Assembly: GCA_937911395.1 (NCBI GenBank)
Contig: CALDSI010000324.1
Coordinates: 1 to 33,553, forward strand
Origin: an uncultured Labrenzia sp.
GTDB lineage: Bacteria; Pseudomonadota; Alphaproteobacteria; Rhizobiales; Stappiaceae
Length of the DNA: 33,553 nt
Direction: 5' to 3'
The notes beneath the pieces are model-generated. The model was not told where the DNA came from and did no database searches. It saw only the letters and a list, made by a program, of their open reading frames with translations. A program made the position numbers and the translations under genes. Positions 17,419-25,270 of the stretch are shown in pieces (position 1 is the stretch's first letter; every line of letters begins with the position of its first letter).

Positions 17419-18414
17419 ATGTCCAACACAGAACACCAGCCAGCCAGCGGGCTTGACCGTATTCTGACATTGGAACTGGCGCGTGTTGCCGAGAGAGCAG
17501 CTGTTTCAGCGGCCCGGTTGCGCGGTCATGGCGATGAAATGGCCGCCGACCAGGCAGCTGTAGATGCGATGCGCCGTGAATTGAACCGCCTTCCGATCGA
17601 TGGAACGGTGGTGATCGGCGAAGGCGAGCGTGATGAAGCTCCGATGCTGTACATCGGCGAAAATGTCGGCACCAAGCAGGGCCCGAAGGTGGACATCGCT
17701 TTGGACCCGCTGGAAGGCACGACCATCTGCGCAAAGAACCTGCCGAACTCTCTCGCTGTCATCGCCTTGGCTCCGGAAGGCGATCTTCTAAACGCTCCGG
17801 ACAGCTACATGGACAAGATTGCGATCGGTCCGGGTTATTCTGAAGGCCTGATTGATCTTGATGCGCCGATTGCAGACAATCTGGCAGCTGTTGCTAAGGA
17901 AAAAGGCGTCAAGATCGAAGAAGTGACAGCCTGTGTCCTCGATCGACCGCGCCATGCACGTCTGATTGAAGAAATCCGGGCCACCGGTGCTGCGATCCGG
18001 CTGATTGGGGATGGTGACGTAGCTGGTGTGATCCACACAACCGACCCGGAGGAAACCGGCATCGATCTTTATGCAGGTATCGGTGGCGCACCGGAAGGCG
18101 TTCTGGCGGCTGCGGCCCTGCGCTGTATCGGCGGTCAAATGCAGTCTCGTCTCGTGATCACCCGCGACGAGCAGGTTGAGCGTGCCCACCGCATGGGCAT
18201 TGACGACATCAAGAAGAAATACACGCTGGAAGAAATGGCCGGTCCGGACGTTCTGTTCGCCGCAACCGGTGTGACGGACGGCAACTTCCTGCAGGGCGTG
18301 CGCTTCGGTCGCAATCACATCACCACGCACACTGTAGTCATGCGGTCCTCTACGGGGACTGTCCGCTACATCAAGGCCCAGCACACACAGCTGGAAAAGT
18401 TCCACCTGGACTAA
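17419..18414 (+). CDS. glpX: Fructose-1,6-bisphosphatase class II
   Basis: About 331 residues. It hydrolyses fructose-1,6-bisphosphate to fructose-6-phosphate in gluconeogenesis. The Li+-sensitive phosphatase signature DPLEGTT is at 96-102, with the metal-binding GEGERDEAPM at 67-76 upstream and the conserved GIGGAPEGVL further on. Length and motifs are typical of GlpX. The ATG at 17419 is chosen because GGAG (17408-17411) lies 7 nt upstream. An in-frame ATG at 17413 (with GGGGGAA upstream) and a GTG at 17389 are also possible. It sits between hom and recJ (10-bp gap to recJ), most likely in one transcript. GlpX proteins sometimes also act on sedoheptulose bisphosphate; nothing here distinguishes this. 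Confidence 0.93.
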   Translation: MSNTEHQPASGLDRILTLELARVAERAAVSAARLRGHGDEMAADQAAVDAMRRELNRLPIDGTVVIGEGERDEAPMLYIGENVGTKQGPKVDIALDPLEGTTICAKNLPNSLAVIALAPEGDLLNAPDSYMDKIAIGPGYSEGLIDLDAPIADNLAAVAKEKGVKIEEVTACVLDRPRHARLIEEIRATGAAIRLIGDGDVAGVIHTTDPEETGIDLYAGIGGAPEGVLAAAALRCIGGQMQSRLVITRDEQVERAHRMGIDDIKKKYTLEEMAGPDVLFAATGVTDGNFLQGVRFGRNHITTHTVVMRSSTGTVRYIKAQHTQLEKFHLD

Positions 18415-18424
18415 GTCTGAACGC

Positions 18425-20245
18425 ATGCTGACAGGATTTGGCGAAGACGACAAAGGGCGCCTCGTACTCGGGGTTGCCCGCTCCGCCAATGACAATGCAT
18501 GGCGGGAGCGCCTGAGCGCCGCTGAAGCGCGCGCCGCGATGGCGATCTCGCAACAGCACGGGCTGCCCGATGTTTTGGCCCGTGTCATGGCAGCGCGCGG
18601 TGTTGCTGCTGAAGACGCTTCGGCGTTTCTCGAACCATCCCTCAAGACCTTGATGCCGGACCCGAGCAGCCTCGTCGACATGGACGTAGCCGTCGCTCGC
18701 GTGGCCGATGCGGTCCAGGCAGGCAAGAGGATAGCGATCTTCGGCGATTATGACGTCGATGGCGCCACTTCGTCCGCGGTCCTGGCAAAATACCTCCAAT
18801 GGCTGGGTCTTGAACCGGTCATCCATATTCCGGACAGGATCATTGAGGGGTACGGCCCAAACGGACCTGCGATCGAAAACCTCCAGGCGGGCGGTGCGGA
18901 ACTGCTGATCACGCTGGACTGCGGCAGCACGTCTTTTGAAGCTTTTGAAACGGCCAGCAAGCTCAACCTCGACGTCGTGGTGATCGACCACCACCAGGTT
19001 GGTGAAACGCTTCCCGAAGTGCGGGCGCTGGTTAATCCGAACCGGCAGGATGATCTGTCGGGGCAGGGGCATTTGGCGGCCGTTGGTGTCACGTTCCTAT
19101 TTATAGTCGGCCTGAATCGCGAACTACGTCAGCGGGGTGCATTCAACGGCCGGCAGGCACCGGATTTGATGGCACTGTTGGATTTGGTTGCACTCGGAAC
19201 TGTGTGTGATGTGGTACCGCTTCAGGGCTTGAACCGCGCCTACGTAACACGCGGGTTGGCAGTCATGCATCAGCGCCAGAACCATGGTCTGACAGCGTTG
19301 TCCGACGCCGCAAGGGTGAGCGGAAAACCAGCTCCTTATCATCTGGGGTTCCTGATCGGTCCGCGGATCAATGCCGGCGGCCGGATTGGCGACGCGGCCC
19401 TGGGCGCACGGCTTCTGACCACAGCAGACCCGCATGAAGCTCGCGCTATTGCCGAACGTCTGGATCAGCTGAACACTGAACGTCAGGCAATGGAAGCCGT
19501 AATGCTCGAACAGGCGGGAGCCGAGGCCGCAATGTCCATCGAACAGCGGGACCCGGCCGTTCTTTTGACGGGATCCAACGACTGGCACCCGGGGATCGTC
19601 GGCCTGATCGCGTCGCGGCTCAAGGAAGCTCATCGCCGGCCGGCCTTTGCAATTGCCTATGATGAAACGGGCAAGGGGACCGGGTCTGGACGGTCGATCA
19701 ACGGCGTCGATCTCGGTAAGGCTGTCCGTAAGGCTGTCGACGACGGACTTCTGGAAAAGGGCGGCGGACATGCCATGGCTGCAGGGTTGACGGTCCGCCA
19801 GGAAAAGGCTGGAGATCTGGAAGCCTTCTTCAACGACGTCCTAAAAGATGATGTTGAAGCTGCAACGGCGCACCGGGAACTGAAAATCGACGCGGCGCTA
19901 ACTGCAACGGGCGCAAACCTCGACCTGATGAATATGCTGGAAAAAGCAGGCCCTTACGGTGCGGGCCATTCCGAGCCGGTTTTTGCGTTTCCCGCGCACA
20001 GGGTCTCCTTCGCCGATGTCGTGGGCAAGGGCCATGTCCGGGCGACACTTGCAGCCGGTGACGGCACCGCGCTCAAAGGGATCTGCTTCAAGGCAGAGGA
20101 CAAACCCCACGGGCAGTTGCTCCTTGAAGGCCGTGGCCGCAACCTGCATGTTGCGGGGACGCTGTCCATTGACACCTGGCAGGGTACAACAAAAGTGCAG
20201 CTCCGAATTCTGGATGTCGCGGACCCGCAAAAGACCCGGCTTTAA
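18425..20245 (+). CDS. recJ: Single-stranded-DNA-specific 5'-3' exonuclease RecJ
   Basis: A 606-residue DHH-family nuclease acting in recombinational and mismatch repair. Conserved metal motifs are present: DYDVDG (108-113, motif I), LDCGS (164-168, motif II) and IDHHQ (187-191, motif III). They are followed by PRINAGGRIGDAALG, and later by the DHHA1 domain motifs SGRSINGVDLG and GGGHAMAAG. The C-terminal OB-type region (about 470-600) is complete. The length is usual for alphaproteobacterial RecJ. The start lies 10 bp after the glpX stop. Its TAA overlaps the TAA of the convergent LysE gene by 3 bp within a 4-bp shared end. Confidence 0.95.
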   Translation: MLTGFGEDDKGRLVLGVARSANDNAWRERLSAAEARAAMAISQQHGLPDVLARVMAARGVAAEDASAFLEPSLKTLMPDPSSLVDMDVAVARVADAVQAGKRIAIFGDYDVDGATSSAVLAKYLQWLGLEPVIHIPDRIIEGYGPNGPAIENLQAGGAELLITLDCGSTSFEAFETASKLNLDVVVIDHHQVGETLPEVRALVNPNRQDDLSGQGHLAAVGVTFLFIVGLNRELRQRGAFNGRQAPDLMALLDLVALGTVCDVVPLQGLNRAYVTRGLAVMHQRQNHGLTALSDAARVSGKPAPYHLGFLIGPRINAGGRIGDAALGARLLTTADPHEARAIAERLDQLNTERQAMEAVMLEQAGAEAAMSIEQRDPAVLLTGSNDWHPGIVGLIASRLKEAHRRPAFAIAYDETGKGTGSGRSINGVDLGKAVRKAVDDGLLEKGGGHAMAAGLTVRQEKAGDLEAFFNDVLKDDVEAATAHRELKIDAALTATGANLDLMNMLEKAGPYGAGHSEPVFAFPAHRVSFADVVGKGHVRATLAAGDGTALKGICFKAEDKPHGQLLLEGRGRNLHVAGTLSIDTWQGTTKVQLRILDVADPQKTRL

Positions 20246-20868
20246 CGTTCCTGAAGCGCCAATCTGATACCAAGAGCGCAGAAAATCGTCCCGACGACTT
20301 TTCCCTGCCATTTCAAGATGACGGGATTGCGCCTTACCACTCCGCCAAGTGTACCGGCACCCAAGGCAAAGACGATCGTACTGAATAGCCCAAGGGCGAC
20401 AAAAACAAACCCGAGAATTGTCAGTTGAAGCAGCACGTAACCATTCTCGGGCTGCACAAACTGCGGTAAAAACGCCAAAAAGAAGAGAGCCGTTTTTGGA
20501 TTTAGAATTTCAGAAATAAACGCCAGCCGAAACGCCGTACCAGAGCTCACGTCTGCAATGCCATGTCAGAATGACGGATCAACCTTCGAAGTGATCGCTT
20601 TGATGCCAAGGTAAATCAGATAAGCGGCACCGACATATTTGATCACCGAAAACAGAAGAGCTGACGCGGCGATTATCGCAGACAAGCCGAAAACAGCGAG
20701 CAATGTGTGAACGATGTCACCTGCTGCAATTCCGGCACCTGTCGCGATGCCGACTTTTGGTCCCGACGTTGTGGCCCGTGCAATTGTCAAAAGGGTTGCC
20801 GGACCTGGAATGAAAACAAACCCAAGTACAATTAGACTGTAGGCGATGAGTGTCGGCAATTCGACCAT
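20242..20868 (-). pseudogene. LysE/RhtB family amino-acid exporter with in-frame TGA
   Basis: Two open segments in the same reading frame together make a full LysE/RhtB exporter. The first part (20868 to 20569) has the family start VLGFVFIPGPATLLTIARA and the GxxxGxxxGD motif. The second part (20550 to 20242) has LNPKTALFFLAFLPQFV and the last helices. A single TGA (20568-20566) separates them, followed by CAT GGC ATT GCA GAC and then the segment opening at GTG 20550. Total span is 208 codons before the final stop, the normal family length. The start at 20868 has GGAG about 7 nt upstream. The stop falls in the variable cytoplasmic loop after the third helix. It could be a recent nonsense mutation, an assembly error, or a leaky UGA-C. 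There is no frameshift and no other damage. Confidence 0.8.
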
Positions 20869-20978
20869 GGCATTCTCCGTCATGAACCATGACCAATCCA
20901 TCACGGGCTCAAGATCTGTACAAGGGGTTTGTTATCCGCTGCAATTAACCTCCCTCTAACACCCTTGCCGTAGCGTTC

Positions 20979-21001
20979 CTCTCACGAAGGAATCGTGAGG
21001 G
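20979..21001 (+). promoter_or_regulatory. Hairpin that sequesters the ribosome-binding site of the 21008 gene
   Basis: CTCACGA (20981-20987) and TCGTGAG (20993-20999) form a perfect 7-bp stem with loop AGGAA. A T-G wobble and a C-G pair extend it to 9 bp (20979-21001). The 3' arm contains GAGGG (20997-21001), the only good Shine-Dalgarno for the ATG at 21008. The loop carries a second SD-like AGGA. The geometry suggests translational control, for example by temperature or a trans-acting RNA; it could also be a DNA operator. Confidence 0.5.
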
Positions 21002-21007
21002 TTGAGT

Positions 21008-21199
21008 ATGCGTACTCAGAATGAGTTGTCGCCATATTTCCGCGAGATCGACCGGCGCACAGACCGGGCTCTTGAAGGAGTTCGCGAAGTTAGGAAATCT
21101 GCAAAGTTGAGGGCGCTTCCGGCCGAACCGAAGCCATGGTTCATCAATACCGGCTTTCTGGTTCTTTTGACGTTTTTTGTCGCCTTGTTTGCGAGCTGA
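21008..21199 (+). CDS. Small single-pass membrane protein, unknown function
   Basis: A 63-residue protein with a charged N-terminal two-thirds (RTQNELSPYFREIDRRTDRALEGVREVRKS) that could form an amphipathic helix. One C-terminal membrane helix (about 47-62, INTGFLVLLTFFVALFAS) gives a tail-anchored topology. The ATG at 21008 is supported by GAGGG (20997-21001); a TTG two codons earlier (21002) is less likely. I do not recognise a family. It stands alone between the interrupted LysE gene (divergent) and the nitrilase-family gene 47 bp downstream. Its ribosome site lies in a hairpin. Reading frames on the opposite strand across it are not supported. Confidence 0.55.
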   Translation: MRTQNELSPYFREIDRRTDRALEGVREVRKSAKLRALPAEPKPWFINTGFLVLLTFFVALFAS

Positions 21200-21246
21200 A
21201 CCAAAGCGTCTGTTATCGGCCTTGAACTGATACGCAAGCACAAGCT

Positions 21247-22173
21247 ATGTCGGCTGCCAGGTTCTCATATTGGACAGGCAGCATGACCGGTTATCCGATT
21301 TCACTTTGGTCCTTCAATCTCGGCAGAGCCCCCAATTCTGTCGCCGCATTGGCTGACATGATTGCGGATGGGCTCGAGAGGGCAGCTTCAGAAGGCGCGA
21401 AGCTTCTCGTCTTGCCGGAATACCTTGCCGAGACATGTCTTGCTTTCAAACCGGATGGTTTGCGGCCAGACCAGGAAATGGGCTTTCTGGCTGATGTTGG
21501 TGAAGACCTGTTCCCAGTGTTGTCCAAGCTGCCACGAAAGACAGGTGTTTCGCTGTTGGCTGGAACATGGCCGGTAAAAACGCCACGCGGGATCACAAAT
21601 ACAGCGGTGCTACTGACTGCAGATGGCCGCGAAATCCGTCAGGATAAGTTAAGTCTCACGCCTTTTGAGCAGGAGGAGGACATCTGGCATCTGGTGCCCG
21701 GAACGGAGTTGAAAGTGTTTGAGCTGGATGGTCTGAAGATGGCCATCCTGATCTGCCTGGACATTGAAATGCCGGCGCTGAGCTGTCTTCTTGCCAAAGA
21801 AAAAGTCGACCTCATCCTCGTGCCGTCGATGACGGAAAAACTCTCCGGCTATCATCGTGTGTTCGGTTGTGCAAAGGCGCGGGCGGTTGAGCTGATGTGC
21901 GCCGTTGCCGCCTGCGGCGTTGTCGGACGTGCCGATGGCACAACGCAGAACGACACCAATGTTTCGGGCGCTGCGCTCTATGTGCCGTGTGAGGAAGAGC
22001 TTGGATTTGAAGGTGTTGGCGCTGAACTCAAACCGACAGACGGCGTCGGAGGTGAGGAATTGTTTCTCACCACGTCTGTTCCCGTCGGCGTGATTCGAGC
22101 ATTGCGGGGTGGCGGAGCAGAGGTTTGGCCGGGCGCATGGACAGCCGAAAACGTAACACTTTTTAAAATGTGA
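21247..22173 (+). CDS. Carbon-nitrogen hydrolase (nitrilase superfamily)
   Basis: A 308-residue amidase-type enzyme. The Glu-Lys-Cys triad of the superfamily is present: E58 (LVLPEYLAE), K134 (DKLSLTPFE) and C170 (LICLDIEMP). The core alpha-beta-beta-alpha fold strands are recognisable from WSFNLGR onward. The substrate is uncertain. The cysteine context CLDIEMP is not that of classical nitrilases, and the protein may act as an omega-amidase, carbamoylase or cyanide-unrelated amidohydrolase. The ATG at 21247 lacks a ribosome site. The ATG at 21283, preceded by GGACAGG, would remove 12 non-conserved residues and may be the true start. A terminator follows at 22203. Confidence 0.83.
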   Translation: MSAARFSYWTGSMTGYPISLWSFNLGRAPNSVAALADMIADGLERAASEGAKLLVLPEYLAETCLAFKPDGLRPDQEMGFLADVGEDLFPVLSKLPRKTGVSLLAGTWPVKTPRGITNTAVLLTADGREIRQDKLSLTPFEQEEDIWHLVPGTELKVFELDGLKMAILICLDIEMPALSCLLAKEKVDLILVPSMTEKLSGYHRVFGCAKARAVELMCAVAACGVVGRADGTTQNDTNVSGAALYVPCEEELGFEGVGAELKPTDGVGGEELFLTTSVPVGVIRALRGGGAEVWPGAWTAENVTLFKM

Positions 22174-22202
22174 CACTCATTGCGCAGTTTTAATGCGCAT
22201 AT

Positions 22203-22222
22203 GCGCACAATGTGCGTTTTTT
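22203..22222 (+). terminator. Intrinsic terminator after the nitrilase-family gene
   Basis: CGCAC (22204-22208), loop AAT, GTGCG (22212-22216), then six T residues (22217-22222), 30 bp after the stop codon. The same stretch contains a 14-bp perfect palindrome TGCGCATATGCGCA (22194-22207) that overlaps the stem. Confidence 0.6.
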
Positions 22223-22286
22223 GCTAGACGGCAAACAAACGGCGCTATATAAGCCAGCGTCTTAACTCCATCATTTTGGGATCGGT

Positions 22287-22772
22287 ATGGCTTTTGCCCC
22301 GACGATATCGGCGTTCGACGCTTCGTGGCTGCGTGGTCTTGCTGGTTTGTTTGTCAAACCGGCCCGCCTGCAGATCGCGGCGTTGTGCTGCCGGAAGGGT
22401 GAACGGGAGCCAGAGATTCTTCTTGTGTCGACGCGGGACACCGGCCGCCTGATATTGCCAAAGGGATGGCCCGAGGCGGACATGCCGGCCTTCGAGACGG
22501 CTCTGCTTGAAGCTTATGAAGAGGCGGGCGTGATCGGCAAGGCAGATCATCGGCCTCTTGGCAGTTTCCGGTCCTACAAGGGGCTTGCAAGTGGTTTGAA
22601 ACTGCGCACCAAGGTGCTTGTTTTCAAGGTTGAGTTTGAAAGCCAAGTCGACAATTTTCCTGAGCTGGTGCAGCGCAAGCGTATTTGGATGCCGGTTTCG
22701 GAGGCTATTGAAAAGGCTGATGAACCGGCCTTGCGGCGCTTCTTGAAACGGCATCGCAAGCAGCTTTTCTAA
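22287..22772 (+). CDS. Nudix hydrolase
   Basis: A 161-residue hydrolase of nucleoside-diphosphate-linked compounds. The Nudix box begins at the Gly of LPKGWPEADMP and ends with LEAYEEAGV. The three metal-binding glutamates of the REUXEEXGU core are kept, while the usual Arg is Leu and the upstream Glu is Met. The LPKGWP and EAYEEAGV forms match the alphaproteobacterial group related to diphosphoinositol-polyphosphate and diadenosine-polyphosphate hydrolases, which generally carries these deviations. Substrate is therefore possibly ApnA or polyphosphorylated nucleotides; this is inference. A weak promoter-like TATATA (22246-22251) lies 35 bp upstream. The PiT transporter gene follows after 153 bp on the same strand. 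Confidence 0.87.
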   Translation: MAFAPTISAFDASWLRGLAGLFVKPARLQIAALCCRKGEREPEILLVSTRDTGRLILPKGWPEADMPAFETALLEAYEEAGVIGKADHRPLGSFRSYKGLASGLKLRTKVLVFKVEFESQVDNFPELVQRKRIWMPVSEAIEKADEPALRRFLKRHRKQLF

Positions 22773-22925
22773 TCGTTCTGTCAGAACGTTTCAGCGGTCT
22801 GCGACTCGTCTGTGTCGCAAGGCTGTTGCAAGGCAACTGGCATATAAAGTTTACTCCGGCGCGGTACGGTCCTGAGGGTCCTTGTGCGGCAGCCAGCCGG
22901 TGAGCGGATCTGAAAGACGGATACT

Positions 22926-24440
22926 GTGCGTTCGGGGGACAACCTGAAACCAAAGGCACTCGATAAGGATCTCGACCGGGTCGGGTTTCTTGGCGATGCT
23001 GCAGAAGCGATGGGCCGGCGCTTGATTGCGCCCGGTCTTGCCATCTGCTTTTTGGCGGTCTGCGCAATCCTCGCGTCCCTGCACTTTGCAGCGTCGGATG
23101 TATCAAATGTTCTGATCCTTGTTACTGGTGCAACGGTCGGCGGCTATCTCGCCATCACCATCGGCGCCAACGACGTTGCCAACAATGTCGGGCCTGCAGT
23201 CGGCGCGCGGGTGGTTAGCATAACAACGGCACTGATCATCGCTGCAATTTGTGAAAGTGCAGGCGCGTTGTTGGCTGGAGGTGACGTGGTCACCACGATT
23301 TCGACCGAGATCATCGCGCCAGATGACATTCCGGAGAACTTCCGCTTCATGAAAGCGATGCTGACCGCGATGGCAGCGGCTGCGATCTGGATCAACATTG
23401 CAACGCTTATTGGCGCGCCAGTCTCCACGACCCATACGATTATCGGTGGCGTGGTGGGCGCAGGCGTAGCCGCCAGCAGTTTTGCTGCGATCAACTGGTC
23501 AACTCTTGGGGTCATAGCCGCCACCTGGGTCGCTTCGCCTTTTTTAGGCGGAGTTGTTGCGGCGCTGCTCCTGGCCTTCATCAATGCCAAGGTCATCTAC
23601 ACAGACGACAAGCTCGATGCTGCGCGTTTCTGGTTGCCGATCCTTTTGGGCGGATTGGCTGCGACTTTCACCGCCTATTTGACCCTTAAAGGTCTTCATC
23701 GCCTGATCGTCTTGCCGTTTGTTCCGGCAACGCTTGCTCCAATTGTTGTGGGGGCTATCGTCTGGGCCATCTATCGGCGGGTTGTCGCCAGTCAGGCTTT
23801 GTTCCTCGACAATCGGACACAGTCTTTGCGGTCTCTCTTTGCGATCCCGCTGATTTGTTCAGCAGCGCTGCTGTCCTTTGCACACGGCGCGAACGACGTT
23901 GCGAACGCGATCGGGCCGCTGGCAGCGATCGTCAACAGCCAGTCCGATGAAATCAATGACTTGCACTACTGGATTCTTGGCCAGCTTAATCCTGTCGCGC
24001 CTCTCTGGGTGAGCGCTGTCGGAGCTTTTGGCATTTCAGCCGGCCTTTTGTTGTTCGGACGCCGTCTGGTGACTGTCGTCGGCAAACGGATCACCAAGCT
24101 GAACCCGATCCGGGCGTTCTGCGTCACGCTGGCAACGTCTGGAACGGTGCTGACAGCATCCGGGCTTGGGCTGCCTGTCTCGTCCACCCATATCGCTGTG
24201 GGTGCCATTTTCGGCGTTGGCCTGTTCCGCGAGTGGTACCGAAACCGGTTCGTCCCGCAAAAGGTGAATGGCAAGCGCCATCAGCCCATCCGTAATCGGG
24301 AGGAGCGCCGCCGCAGGCTTTTGGTGCGCCTGACCAATCTGGTCACCATCATCGGTGCCTGGATCGTCACGGTCCCGGCGTGTGCGCTGCTATCGGCAGG
24401 GCTCTTTCATGTGTTCGATTATCTGCTCGTCACACAATAG
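22926..24440 (+). CDS. pit: PiT family low-affinity inorganic phosphate transporter
   Basis: A 504-residue inner-membrane symporter that imports phosphate as a metal-phosphate complex with H+ or Na+. The duplicated PiT signature is clear: GANDVANNVGP at 80-90 and GANDVANAIGP at 321-331. Paired motifs PVSTTH (165-170) and PVSSTH (around 428-433) belong to the same internal repeat. About 10-12 membrane segments are visible, with a hydrophilic loop near 222-235 and a basic stretch near 445-470. The start is GTG at 22926 with a weak GACGG-like site. The N-terminal LDKDLDRV segment resembles that of other alphaproteobacterial PiT proteins, which supports this start over the ATG at 23010. No phoU/yjfO-like partner is adjacent. 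Confidence 0.93.
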   Translation: MRSGDNLKPKALDKDLDRVGFLGDAAEAMGRRLIAPGLAICFLAVCAILASLHFAASDVSNVLILVTGATVGGYLAITIGANDVANNVGPAVGARVVSITTALIIAAICESAGALLAGGDVVTTISTEIIAPDDIPENFRFMKAMLTAMAAAAIWINIATLIGAPVSTTHTIIGGVVGAGVAASSFAAINWSTLGVIAATWVASPFLGGVVAALLLAFINAKVIYTDDKLDAARFWLPILLGGLAATFTAYLTLKGLHRLIVLPFVPATLAPIVVGAIVWAIYRRVVASQALFLDNRTQSLRSLFAIPLICSAALLSFAHGANDVANAIGPLAAIVNSQSDEINDLHYWILGQLNPVAPLWVSAVGAFGISAGLLLFGRRLVTVVGKRITKLNPIRAFCVTLATSGTVLTASGLGLPVSSTHIAVGAIFGVGLFREWYRNRFVPQKVNGKRHQPIRNREERRRRLLVRLTNLVTIIGAWIVTVPACALLSAGLFHVFDYLLVTQ

Positions 24441-24465
24441 CCCGCTGTCGTCCAGCAAGTAAGGG

Positions 24466-25179
24466 TCAGGCAAGGTGGCCTGTTGGCTCAAGGGCGAGCT
24501 CTGCCCAAACGGGAAGATGATCTGACGCGATCCGCGCTGTCTTTGATTTGTGAACCCCGGCTTTTTGAACGGTGAATTCCGGACTGGTGATGATCCGGTC
24601 CAGACTGCCGACGGGCAGGGGGCTTGGAAAGCTCCGGCCAGGCGTTGTGACTTCGTAGCGTTTTTCCAGAAGACGGATACTTTTCGCATCATCGCGCCAT
24701 TCGTTCAAATCGCCGATCAAAATGGTCGGCAGGTAATCCAGGCCCTCGTGAAGCTGGTGCATGAGCGAGGAAATCTGTTTCTTGCGGAAGTGGCCGATCA
24801 GGCTGAGGTGCATGGCGGCGACCCGGATCTTCTGGTTCTCCACTTCCAAATCCACGGCCACGGCGCCCCGCGGCTCCAGCGTCGGCAATTCAATGCGCCG
24901 GTGGTCGAGGATTTCAATGCCTTGCCGGACCAAAATAGCATTCCCATGCCAGCCGAGGCTGTGTTCACCGACCGCAAAAGGTACGGGCCGGAAATCTGTC
25001 TGTTCAAGAATATGATCGCGGTTGAGAGTACTCTCACGAGGTCCAAAGCGTTTGTCGGCTTCCTGCAAGGCGATTACATCACATTGAAGCTCACCAATGA
25101 CCCTCAAGGTCCGGTCTGGCCGTCTTCGCGCATCGACACCAATCGATTTTTGTATGTTGTAGGAGCCGATCTTCAGCAT
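24466..25179 (-). CDS. Endonuclease/exonuclease/phosphatase family protein
   Basis: About 237 residues with the DNase I-like metallophosphoesterase fold. Motifs in order are IGSYNIQK (N-terminal Asn), ALQEAD (metal-binding Glu), GDLNEW (Asp/Asn pair), LDRIITS, and SDHLPVWAEL (catalytic Asp-His). All are complete. There is no signal peptide or membrane helix, so a cytosolic enzyme is likely. The substrate may be DNA, a phospholipid or an inositol phosphate; the sequence does not decide. The ATG at 25179 starts right before the first conserved strand. An upstream in-frame TTG at 25200 adds seven residues and has no ribosome site. It lies downstream of soxG but is separated by a strong hairpin, so it is probably a separate transcript. 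Confidence 0.85.
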   Translation of the reverse strand: MLKIGSYNIQKSIGVDARRRPDRTLRVIGELQCDVIALQEADKRFGPRESTLNRDHILEQTDFRPVPFAVGEHSLGWHGNAILVRQGIEILDHRRIELPTLEPRGAVAVDLEVENQKIRVAAMHLSLIGHFRKKQISSLMHQLHEGLDYLPTILIGDLNEWRDDAKSIRLLEKRYEVTTPGRSFPSPLPVGSLDRIITSPEFTVQKAGVHKSKTARIASDHLPVWAELALEPTGHLA

Positions 25180-25234
25180 GATCAGCACAATTGCAGGCAA
25201 GACGTTAAAATTTCAAGCAAACAAAACTTGAGCC

Positions 25235-25257
25235 GGCTGGCGCGAGCCGCGCCAGCC
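25235..25257 (-). terminator. Hairpin terminator after soxBDAG
   Basis: GGCTGGCGCG and CGCGCCAGCC pair perfectly over 10 bp with a 3-nt loop, and one more C-G pair at 25234/25258 extends the stem to 11. It begins 13 bp past the soxG stop. On the minus strand it is followed within 10 nt by TTTTGTTTG, a broken T tract. This is the strongest hairpin noticed in the window. Confidence 0.6.
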
Positions 25258-25270
25258 GCCCGAATGGCAA

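Noticed and set aside
15997-17436. A 479-codon open frame on the minus strand opposite hom, and similar long antisense frames opposite alaC, glpX, soxA and frmA
   Set aside because: These are shadows of GC-rich genes in other frames. The plus- or minus-strand partners are clear enzymes with all motifs; the antisense products show no recognisable domain and have compositions rich in Arg, His and Cys.
20566-20568. The TGA in the LysE gene as a selenocysteine codon
   Set aside because: LysE/RhtB proteins are not known selenoproteins, the position is in a variable loop, and I see no convincing SECIS-like hairpin directly downstream.
22773-22925. A PhoB box upstream of the PiT transporter
   Set aside because: CTGTCAG at 22779-22785 matches one half-site, but the expected second repeat 11 bp later (TTTCAGC) does not fit, so no operator is claimed.
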